Below are positions 49,196-60,251 of a DNA stretch of 64,000 nt, piece after piece. The position numbers were made by a program, and so were the translations under genes. Where the stretch lies: positions 166,837-230,836 of the forward strand of contig VXAY01003755.1 in NCBI GenBank assembly GCA_013399855.1, in the 5' to 3' direction. The notes beneath the pieces are model-generated. The model was not told the DNA's origin, searched no databases, and was given only the letters and a program-made list of their open reading frames with translations. This stretch comes from Oxyruncus cristatus (lineage: Eukaryota > Chordata > Aves > Passeriformes > Cotingidae). Numbering within the stretch: position 1 is the first letter of the stretch; each line of letters starts with the position of its first letter.

Positions 49196-52100
49196 ACAGC
49201 CATCAAAACAACTAGAAAGGAGTTGATTTAATGATTACTAGGTAACACCACCTAATAGGTATGCATTTGCAATGCACATGAGGAACTCTTTCCCACTGAC
49301 CTTCAAGTGTAACCTCTGCTGGAGTATAACTATAGGTCAGCAGCAGAACCTCAAAACTGGAAAGTTACAAATTGTGTGTAGAAAGTGGAATTTAAGAGAA
49401 ACTGTCTAACTATGCAACAACTGGAAACAGATCTGATGGATCCCCAGGGAAAAAAACATATGTTCAAGAAATCACAAGCCAATTAAGGTTTTATCCAAAA
49501 CACAGTTCCTACTAAGGACTCATGAAACAATTTTTTTCCACTGTTCAAGCTTGGTAAAACTGTCAGCTCTGCATGAAGAGCATAGTTGTCCAAATTTCTT
49601 CAAAATATTTCTGTTATAAACTTTCAGTCATAATGATCGAGAAAAAAGAAACTATGAATGAAAAATCATATTTGAGAGAAGAGTAATCCTCTGAAGGTCT
49701 CAGCAAGGTTCAAAGAAAGCAGTTTATCTGTTCATCTATTCTCCATCCTTGGCAAGGTCTAAGCATACCTCACAGGGCAATCTTTTCCTGGGGGATATAC
49801 GGGAAACAGTAGAACATTTTCCACTCCTAGGGAAAGGAAAAAGGCTACTGCATTTATGTGTTTTCTTCAGGATAGTATTGAGGACTTTGGAGGACATTTT
49901 GGCAGAAATCTTCTAGGCAAAAAAGACATTTGGAGGAGTGGCTTGTCGTTTTTTTTCACCAAGTGTAAGGATATGAAATACCCCATACTGAAGGCACTGT
50001 TTGGCAGTGGAAGGAGGAATTATTCTGTAAATCAAGAAAGTTTCTAGTCCCTGGTCTAAGAAAGAGTGCATGTGTTGGAGAGGTCTGTGTAGTGGAGGTT
50101 AGCTGTGGAGCTGGACCTCTGGAGGCAACAGGAAAACAGCCGAAATCACAGACTGGGTTCACAAGAGCATAAGGAAGACGGAGAAAGGCAGCACCTGCTC
50201 AGTTTACCATCTGGAGTCTTAGGACGATAGGGTACACATCTGTGTTTCTGAATGCTTATCATCATCACATGCTTCATCCTGAAATTGCTCCAATATGTAC
50301 CAAAGATGTACCGAGGTATCTCCAACTAATCCAAATATACAGATCTGCACTGGGTAACTTTGTGCCTCTCTTCCCTCAAAGGCAGCAAGCAGGACTTGCT
50401 TTAGAGACTGTGCACACCCCTCTCTGCTGGTGCAATTGGAACTTTAGCCCATATCTGTCACCCAACACTCCAATGTCATCTCTTGTGGTATGTAAATATG
50501 GGGAAAATATACTCATTTTAGGAATATCCTAGTCTACCTGGCTCATTCCCAGACATTTGCATTCATACGAGTGGGAATTCCAAGTTTGTCCCCTGATGAA
50601 ATACCCAGCTCTGCAGCAGGACTCTGATGTGGTGACAAGGCACATGGTAACTGTGGAAAGGCAACATGATGCCATGACATGTGATGCCTCTATTCCCTAT
50701 CTGCAAGAACAGGAGCACCATCAGTTGCAGAAGTATCAGATTCTTCATCAGATAGAAGTGCAAGGTCTGAAACATGTTGCCAGTTCCGTGTCAAAGCAAA
50801 CCATCTTTTGGAATTGAGACCTTTATATCCCTGGTATGGGTTAAATCAGGTTTGCTGCTGATCTAGCAGCTAACCAGTGCCTCTCTGATCTTTTCAGAAC
50901 TGTATCACCCACTTCTGGGAAAACTGAGTGTATAAGAATCAACATGCCTGTGTCCTGTATCATGCAACTGCCCAATACAGGTTTGGTTTGAAGGCACAGC
51001 ACTTCTGAAGATAACACCTGTGGATGATTCAGAGCTCAGGATTTGCTCTTGACCATTCCCAAATAATAAAACATCCCTTTCAGTTTGGTGGGGGATTTTG
51101 CCAACATGCATGTTACTTCCCAAGAAGGCACTTCAGAGGCTTACTCGTAACTCCAAGCTATGGGAGATATTATCCTTGGATCTTCATTCAGGTGGGAAAA
51201 TGTTTCTTAAACAACAGACAATCAAATTTCTCTGGTTCTCCATTCCACTGCATCTCAGGGAAACCCCACTTGCAGCAAAAGCTACATAAGGCTTGTAAAA
51301 ACCCTGGCTAAGAAACCTGTTCCCCTTTCTTTTACAGATCAAGTGGTGATGTCTTCCACCCATGAAAAGTAATCCATGGGTAACTACTTCCTCTACTTTT
51401 TCAGGAAGGAAACCAGTTGGATGGACATCAGTCCCTGAACTCCTCAGTTTGGCCACGGGTGAAGAGAGCTGTACAACCAAGAGATGACAGCCTGTATTGA
51501 AAACATAGACTCTGCCCTTTTCCTGCCTTGCTGTTGGTTCAGAAGCCAAGCGAATGCTTGGACCTGCCATAGCAGGAAAGGAAGAAACGCAAGGACAAGG
51601 CACACCTCCTTTGGCATCCACGCAGAGTTTGTAGAAGAAGAAAAGCTAGACCTAGAATCATGTCCATCTTGGCTGCTCTCCAAGTATCTGGCAGTATTAG
51701 AGGCATCTAAGATAGATAGAGCAGCGGCGCTACCTTCAAATCTGGCTCTTTCTAGGCACCTGAAATGGAAGGCACTGTTGAACCATCCTGCACAAAGGAC
51801 AACTGTGCAGGGCCACATACCCATCCTAGCTGTGAAATTTAACTCAGGCTCTGCCTGGACTGTTTGCTGTCTCACTGTGACTCCGGCCTTGAATAGCAAT
51901 ATATTGTAATGACACTTCTTATCTGTCTTCAGAAATATTCAACACCCACTTATGGGACGTGCTGTCAAATGCAAACCCAAGATTATTAAAAGTGACTACT
52001 GACACTGCGCGTGTGTTTTTGAGCAATTATCTTAAGGTGATTGAAGGAACTTTATTCCTTTAGAAAAAAAAAAACAGCAACAAAATATGTATTTTTGTAC

Positions 52101-53534
52101 TTAATGCACAGAAACTATAATTAGAAAACTAAGCTTTAAGTTTGTTAAAGATTGAAGGTTTTTGACTCCCCGTGAAGGTAAACAAAAGACAACAAACAGA
52201 CTTCTGTTTAAGGCTGTAAATTTTCTTACGCAGTTGGGTAAATAGATCTGGGGAACAATGAAAAAGGTTCTTTCAGCCAGGTTGCTGAAAGAAGCTAACT
52301 CATACAGAGCTTTCCTCCTGCTGCTGGATTTTTTTTTCTGCTAAAAGAAGCATATGGAGAAGGATAGGATGACAAAAACCTGCTTTATCACTTTACTAAA
52401 AAAAATTAAAATAAAATAAAAGAAACACTTGCTGTTCTCTGGAAAGCAGGGTTGGTGAGTGGTAAGCAAAGGACAAAAGGAACTCCTGAAAGCCTCATTT
52501 TCCCAGTCAGCATGTGGCAGACCTTCCTAGAGGCTTCTCTTCTTCTCAGTTTACCATGGCAAAGGAAACAATCGTTCAGCAGCTTCTGAATGCCCTGGCA
52601 AAGTAAGCAAGTGTAGTGAGCAGAGGTGGAGGGAACTGTGAGTTATTTATGAGACATTTCTGTACAAATCTCTATTTTACTAGCACATGATATCCCAAAT
52701 TAGATGTAGCCTAGAGGTAGCCAGGCACTAAATTAGAAGGAGGATCAATTTGGTATGGCACACCTTATTCAAGTTGTGTGCCAGCAGGCAATCCGTAGCT
52801 CCCAGGAAAGATGTCTTTCTTACAGAGAATTGGTATGAGACGTAATTCTTTTCATGGTCTTCAGGTTTTCAGAGAATGCTGGTGTTATCAAGCAGCATGC
52901 TGAAGAATCAAAGAAGTTCTCTTTCATATGGGATATAGCTTAAATGTGGGACCCTCTCACAGGGTGAGGGGGGGCCAAAATACCAGTGCACTCAGAAGCT
53001 CAACAGATTGATGGATAATTAATATGCTGTAGTTCAGATGCAACTTTCTACTCTAGAGATCTCTAAACAGTTCGTTTTCTGGGTTTTTTTTTTTTGGCAA
53101 TGGAGAAATTATAATAGGAAAGGAGAATAAACTAAGGAGTAATATCCAGGAAGACATACAAAAAGAATCATCAGCTGATCATGCCTGTTTTTTACACATA
53201 TTCTTCAAGTTTGGCATAACTGGGTGGTACTGGAAACACAGTTCTGTGGGAAGTCTTTTGGTTCATTCTTCACTTTGTATATTCTTCATTGTGGCAAATA
53301 CCATTAGATACTCGTGTGAATATAAGATACAACTTACCTCGATTGTTTCATAAGTGCTCAGCCACCAACGGCTCAGCTCACTTCCAGCAAGAAAGAGCAG
53401 CAAGTATGCACAGGTCACAGGAATCACTACTTAGGCAATGTTGATAGACGTATCTGAAAACCACATATCCACTATTAAAGGCCTCTATCTACAATTTTAG
53501 CAAGTTTACCCTTCATTTGAGCAGTCTCTTGAGG
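49196..53534. other. Unidentified stretch, open-frame cluster at right
   Basis: No gene is recognised. From 50200 to 51910 the stop density is lower than elsewhere. Frames of 96 (50242-50532, +), 86 (50557-50817, +), 95 (51024-51311, +), 145 (51184-51621, -), 151 (51444-51899, -) and 141 (51484-51909, +) codons overlap each other. None has a domain I recognise. The region could be a non-coding transcript, a decayed retroelement or simply G+C-richer DNA. Confidence 0.4.
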
Positions 53535-54003
53535 TTTACATGACTGCATAAGGATTCGAATAGGTGGGATGGCATTTTAGGCCCTTAGTGGAGGACTACC
53601 ACTTCCCCAGGATTGTGCTCTATGGTGAACTCACCACTGGCTGCCACAAGAGAGGAGCCCCGAAGAGGAGATACAAGGACTCCCTGAAACAACATCTCAG
53701 CCTTGGCCATATTGATCATCATCATTGGTCTACTCTGGCCTCCAATCGGGAGACACGGAGACACACTATTTATAATGCTGCTGCTTACTTTGGGAACACA
53801 CACAGAATCATTCTTGAGGAGAAAAGGCAATGCAGAAAGAACCGAGTCTTGCCAATACCACCTAAAGAGACTTTCTGCTGTGCCCTTTACAACAGGACTT
53901 GACTATCTCGCATTGGCCTTTTTAGCCATCAATGTGCTTGTAGCAAGCGTGGGTAGAGTCCTTCTCAAATCTTCGTTCACGAAGCCTAGCCATGATGATT
54001 AGA
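53535..54003 (+). mobile_element. LINE ORF2 C-terminal remnant with zinc finger
   Basis: Remnant of the C-terminus of a non-LTR retrotransposon polyprotein of a family other than avian CR1. The frame from 53564 (112 codons, no ATG) carries the post-RT signature: a diverged W-x-GH-x-x-RM-like lead-in (residues 3-11), RIVLYGEL (16-23), RGAPKRRYKDSLK (30-42), HIDHHHWSTLASNRE (49-63), and LEEKRQCRKNR (84-94). At 53900-53902 a TGA falls where the family has a zinc-finger cysteine. The same frame then continues LSRIGLFSHQ to a TAG at 53954-53956. The terminal KPSHDD and stop lie in another frame (54000-54002), so there is at least one frameshift as well. Such tails occur in invertebrate and lower-vertebrate RTE-like LINEs. 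I leave the clade open. The upstream RT is not seen. Confidence 0.85.
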
Positions 54004-54837
54004 GTCATGAGATTTCCTAAAAATTTACCAGATAAGCTTATCAAAGTTACCACAGCTACCTGGTTAGCCTTTGTTATTACTCAACCCAAAAAATGTGAAA
54101 ATTCACTGATCCATTCAAGGCCTACATATTGAATTCCTTTGCCCCTTAAAAAAAAGCCCCAAAGAGGGTGAAATTGCATACAGGGCAGTCAGCAGGTTTG
54201 GTGTTTGTGCTTGTGCTTTTTTAATTGAAGCTCTGCCTGCAAGAAGTCAGCTGACAGAGATCCAGTTCTGCACAATTTACAGTTTGTGGACGTACAGATG
54301 AAAGCTGACTGCAGAGTATGCACAAGCATTATTTTTTGTGAAATCATTTGCCCGACAGCTGCCTTCTCAAGAGGAAGAAGATATTGGCTCATTCCGGTTT
54401 ACAATTGATGGAGGAAACAAGAAATCCTTTCTGGTGTTTGGGTGGAAGCCAGGCATGAATGAATGAAAATGTAGATCTACATTTTTCCCTCACTGACAAA
54501 GGATGTATGTCTTTTTCTCTGCTTTGGTGCAGGGAACAGCCTATCGTCAGCTGTTTGAAAATCAAAACAGATTTTTGAAGGAAGCTTACCATTTATTGAT
54601 TCAAGATGCATGCTAAAATCTTATCAGCAGTACAAGACTTGAAGAATCTTTGCTCAAAAATCTTCTCGAGATTTAAGAAAAGAACTTGGGAAACAGATGA
54701 ACCATTTCTCTAATGAATGATTGTTCAAATTACAGTGGAATAAGAGTTAGTGGAAAAATAAATAAAGTCATTCCCACCATTTCAGAACTCCCATTTTGCT
54801 AATTATGAATGTTTCGAGTTCTGTACTAAATTTAGGA
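54004..54837. other. Unidentified non-coding stretch
   Basis: No gene or repeat is recognised. The first bases probably hold the 3' UTR of the LINE remnant on the left, but I see no simple-repeat tail that would mark its end. Confidence 0.4.
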
Positions 54838-54900
54838 GTTCTGCATGAAATCTTGGCTCTACTGAAGTTAATGGGAGTTTCTGTCATTTCGAGGAGATTC
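54838..54900 (+). repeat. Trace of an old amniote interspersed repeat
   Basis: The words 'catgaaatcttggctctact' and 'gaagttaatgggagtttctg' resemble half of an old, palindromic interspersed repeat common in reptile and bird DNA, whose core is 'tgaaatcctggccc...attgaagtcaatggg' and its reverse. The second half is decayed here. I do not know a secure family name, and the match rests on about 40 bases. Confidence 0.45.
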
Positions 54901-57900
54901 TAAATTTAGCTAAATGAATTTTCTGCTCAGTAGTTCAATGCCTTCTCATGGTTTTGCTGACACTAGACAAACCTACATGCCCTTGCATTAAACAATAACA
55001 GCCAGTGATTTGTTATTTCACATTAAATGCTTGTTTCAGCCAATATTTAATTATTGCTTCCCACAATCTAGTTTATTTTCATGCATCTGAGAGAGAGGCC
55101 TTTACAGTTTGACAACTCTGAGCATGTTCTTACAAAACTGGCTGAATATATTCCATGTTGAATACATAAAAGTCTTCAGTCATGAAGAAGTTCAAAGCCT
55201 CACAAAGCAGAGTGATCTGTAAATTATAAAACTGTGTAGTTTTGACTGTCCTATATTGAGATAATCTGTCTGCTGGGAGTCTGAATATTCTTTCAAAGTC
55301 TACTAATCTAGTTTTATGCATGTTAGACCCCCTCTCTTCTTGTGAAATGGGAGACTTTCAGAGATAGAAGAAGTTTGGTAATTGGCTTATTTTGCATTTC
55401 CTTCTGAATTAGGCTTGATGAAAATTGTAAGTTATGTCACAAGTTGCTATGTGTAAAAAATTCCTTCTCTGATCCTTAGAATTTTCACTGGTGAAGTTGG
55501 GACTAAATTGGGTAACAGAAAGCAAAGACTTGGGGATGTCCCCAAGTAACCTGCACAAAAATAGACTAGTAAGAGACAGCGGTAATGACGAAACTAATAT
55601 TTTATGATGCAGAGGTAAAGAACCAGACATTGTGTGGACAGGCTTAAGTTAATTGTATTCAACTTTTATAATACATTATTTGTTAATTGGAAAAGGCAAT
55701 ACAAACTGTCAACACTTAAACTCCAGGAGTGCTAGTGTTGATGAACTATATGTCCAGGCAACCTCGTGAGAAAAGGAAAATGCAAGAGGAATTTCCTGGG
55801 GTTTTTTGAAAGCTGCAGAGAATCATGAGTTTTCTCTGCATCCTACAAAGAATCAAATCAGCTCTAAATGAGATAGTAAAACAGTTTGACTCCTTTAGGA
55901 GGAAAATCAATTAGGGCCACAGATGCATCTGTGATGCTGTTGGGATTCAATCTGGTACCTTTTTAATTTGGATTTGGATCTGGGATTTCTATTCTGTCTT
56001 TGTCTGTCACTAAAATAACTGTGTGCCTTACCAACAGTATTCTATCTCTCCATTGCTCTGCAAAAGGCAAAATCAACTTCTTTCCTTTGCAGAGGGTAGA
56101 TTTAGAATGAGGCACTTGGAAACCTAGCTTTTAGTGATATTTCTAGACCTATATGTCAATGACTGCCCCAGGAAAACGTGGAAAAACAATGTTGAAAATT
56201 TACAAATCTGTCTTCCTGTGTATCCATAACACATCGATGGACTCAAACATCCCAACAGGTCCCATATCCTCAAATACGTGCTGTGCTCTCAGGCAGGTTG
56301 TCTTCAAGGCAGCTCCATGTGCAGGTGTGTGGGAGGCAGATGACTGCTCCAAGTACTGTGTACATAGCCAGCCTCAGTGGGAGTTACATGCATTGGTTCT
56401 TTTTGAATTAATTGCCTGTGTGAGTTACCTGCAGGCTGCTCCTGATGCCTAGTGAAGGGACAGATGCAGTCTCCAGACTTTAGGCTCAATTTCCACACAA
56501 GAGGCTTATGTATAATAAAATAGGAACCCACTGGAAGTACTTAAACACCTTGGCAGGAAATACTTGAGTCTCAAATTTCAGAAAGCTGAAGAGATCTTGG
56601 AGAACATTACACATCTGTTCCTTCTGTATAGTTTTCCCAGTGTTGATTATCATCAAAGAAGGATGATGGACTACACAGGTCCTCAGTATGACTCAAATTT
56701 TGGAATTGTTTGCAGATTTCTTGTCCAAATACAAGGTGGAGGAACACAGAGTCTGGCGGCAATCAGACCTGGGGTTTGGCAGCATTATCCTAGCTGGTAT
56801 TGGAGAGGAATCTATAATAATATAGTCTGTATGTCTTTTACATACAGGGCAGCAAAGGTGCGAGTGATGCTTAAAGCAGTCATATATAAGACGTTTGGTA
56901 AATACAAAATACAGAGGTGGAATTAAAGAATTAAAATTAATTTATGAGTGATGTTTAGTGATTCAATCTCCCTGCTGTCCAGGGCTGTCATCCCTGGACC
57001 TCCTGCACCTTCCATGAAGAGATCCAGTTGTCACAACACACTTGACTAACTTGAGTGTCCCACCTTCCTCTCTTGAAAGACTTTGTAAGAGTCAGAGTCT
57101 GTCAGCTTGGAGAGTGAAAATAATTGTTCATAATTCTCTTTAACTTGGATCTTTCTCAAATGAGTAAGCTGGATAAAGTCCTGTCAGTTTTCTTGCTAGC
57201 AATTTTATCCAAAAAATATTTTATTTATTTGGTGGTTAAATTTCATCTTTCTCCTTCCCTGCTCACTCATCATACAAGACAATCAGAAGAGCAAATCTTG
57301 AGATCCTACCTCATCTTAAATATCTTTATCCTATATATATCATATCAGAGAAAATGTAAGGGCAATAGCAAAGGCTAAAGTCATTTAAGTACTAAGACTC
57401 TCTTGCCAAGAGAAGCTGTTAAGAACCCAAGGAGACATTGATCTTTTTATACATTGAGTCTCTTGACAGTTTGTTGACTTATCAACTTACGTAGTATGCA
57501 ATAGGGATGTTCTTGCTACAAGTTTTATTTAGAACTAACAGATCCCAGCAAAGCTAATTTTGGTTTAATTCTGTTCATACTGATGTAACATTGAAAATCT
57601 GTTGAGATGCTCAATTGAACTTCATGTTCAGTAATAGCTTCATTTCACAGTGGAGTTTGATGGTGGTAACAAGAAACCTCATCCAGGCAAGAACCTTAAA
57701 AGATATGAGGTGTAGGTTTGCATTCAAACCTTAGGGCTTGGCCTATCGCTCATTAAAAGATATTGGTTATGATTCAAAAAGTCACGGTGGTGAATTTGTT
57801 GGATCAGCTAAGATAGAGGTGAACAATTTATGCACTCAAATATACAGGTCTTTTTGGTTTAAACTCCTAAAGAATTTAAAAACAAACATTCAGCTATACA

Positions 57901-60199
57901 AAAAAGAAGCTAAATTTAAAAAGGGCATTTAAAGTCTGTTTGTTAATGAACCCTACCAACACACAGACTCGTATATCATTCTGAAGCCAACTTAGAGTTC
58001 AACAAACTCAGAATGAATGGATTTTTAACTTTATTTCTACATGTCAGAAAATATAAACCAGATACCAAATATCCTATACAAGTTATTCTACTGTTTTGTC
58101 ATGGAAACAAAATGGGTTTTTGCGTGTCATTAGTGAAATTTTATTTTTGTTGTAAACAGAAGTATTTCATATGAAATTATTGCCATTTATAACATTGAAA
58201 TCAACTTTCTAAGCATAGTGTAGGAAACCTATAAAAACTCCTTGTGGGAAACAGCTTCATCAGAGCAGATATTATCTTAGCTGATGGAGTATGCTGCAAA
58301 ATGCCTAGGTCTTAGCTCCCTATAAGTCTGAAAAGAAACTTTTAAACTGTGTTCTTACTCGTATTTGGCATTTCCACTATTTGTTTTATCCTGTTATGGA
58401 CTTAGGCAGAGACTGTGAACATCACCCACAGGACTGAGCAGTAAGAGCCTCACCACCAAAATGTGCCAAGAAATATTTATAATCTTGCAAGGCTGGGATG
58501 TAACCAGACTCATGCTTTTTCTTACTGAAGCTTTAACTGGACCTGGAAAACCAGATTTCACCACAATACCGAGGTGTGGTTGTTTATAGCATGTCTGTGG
58601 TAAACACAGAATCCAAAACCAAACTTACTGCATGAAGAGAAGTGTCTGTGACATCAAGGGCAGTTATTAAAGACTCATCTCAAGTGGGGATTAAAAAGTT
58701 CCAGCTGAGGCTTGGATATTATGCAAAGAGAGGTTTTTCTGCACAGGCTGTTGAAGTTCTTTAACAGGATTGAAGCTGAAGACACACTGAATTTCCATAA
58801 ACCACACAACTTCGGTAAGTGTTGTGAGTGATCAATATACTCCCTGATCAGTCCCAAGCTGTGCAAGTTGAAATAAAGCAAAGAACCAAGGGCAAAAACA
58901 CAGAAAAGAAAAATCACATTTCTACTGTGCCTGTTTATTGTTTGGAGCAAGAATTTGTGTATGGAACGAAAGAGAAGGATTTTAGGATGTTTTAGGGGAA
59001 ATGCTTTCATTCCTCACTTCTATTATTGTCACTTATATTGAGATTGCAAAGAAAAAGGAACAGACTTGGACTCTGTGAACATGACATTAACAGTGAATTG
59101 GATTAATAACTTCTTAGGAAAAGTGACTCTTGTCTCTATGCAACTTATGGGTGCCCAACATTTGGTGTTATATCACTTAGATAAAGTTTCCTGGCCTGGT
59201 AGGCTTATATATTTGACATACTTTGTGGAGATGTCCAAATGGCTGAAGTTATTAACTTGTCTTAAGCTTATACTGCAGGACAAGGTGACCTTCAGTAAAC
59301 ACTCTCTTCATCGAGTTGAATGAAGAGCACTAGTCTATCCTCTGGCATGAGGCCCCTGAAGCCAGTGGGCAGCAGCAATGACCTGAATCAGAGTGCCTCA
59401 GTTGCTGACAAGAGGCAGACTCCATTTCAGGGTGATGTAGACTATGTGACATCCAGCCTGGCAATGGTCTGGACTGCCAGAAACAATCCAGTTTCTTTAT
59501 TTTCTTTGTTCTTCCTGAACACTGTCTGTCATTACTGCCTAGGGAGCTCCATGACTGCATAGGAAGCCTCTCTGCTTCGTGGCCACTGTGAGCTCTCCGG
59601 TTTACACTTATATTATATAGCTGTAGAGGGCAGCCTGAATCCAGCTCCCATTTCTCTTCATTGCATAAAGAAACCAGGTCTGGCAGTGTTGACTGTCAGG
59701 TGTCCTTGAATACAAGATCCACATAGACACCTAAATCTTCAGTATATCTGAGCAAAGACTCAAATTTACCCCTTCCAGAGAGCCCTGGGCTAACTATGGA
59801 TCCAACAGATAAGCGTATCACTGCTGTTAAGATAGTCCGGTCTCTAATTCTTTCTGGTTTGGGTCTTTATATTGAAACTGTCAACCAAGGAACTAATTAT
59901 AATGTCAGACGTTTTTCTCCATCAGAAAGCAAATAAGGAGCATTTAACACTGCTCTGCAACTTCTAGAAGACAGAAATGTGTGGTTGGGGTGCATTTGGA
60001 TGAGATTTGACTTACTCTAAAAGAAAAGCATTCAAAGTCCTAATTACAAGACTCAATACAAAGAAATACAAGAAGGACACAGGACAAAATAAATAAAATA
60101 AGGAAAAAATTAAAAAAAAAATCCAAACAAACCTGGATTCTCTTTACTTTTTCATATTTTCAATAAGTCTTATTTATTGATTAAAACTGAAAGAACATT
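54901..60199. other. Unidentified non-coding stretch
   Basis: No gene is recognised. At about 55970-56090 'tttctattctgtctttgtct' and 'aataactgtgtgccttacca' faintly recall the MIR core, but too weakly to call. The largest open frames are 120 codons (56564-56926, +) and 111 codons (58675-59010, -), neither with a recognisable domain. Confidence 0.45.
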
Positions 60200-60251
60200 G
60201 AAGGAAAACTGAAGGGAAGGGAAGGAAAACTGAAGGGAAGGAAAGGAAAGG
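60200..60251 (+). repeat. Small purine-rich minisatellite
   Basis: Two perfect adjacent copies of a 21-base unit (60200-60220 and 60221-60241), built around 'gaaggaaaactgaaggg', followed by a partial 'aaaggaaagg' copy. All bases but one C and one T per unit are purines. No function is implied. Confidence 0.9.

Noticed and set aside
55960..56090. MIR-like trace
   Set aside because: Scattered short resemblances in a T-rich stretch without the diagnostic core phrase.
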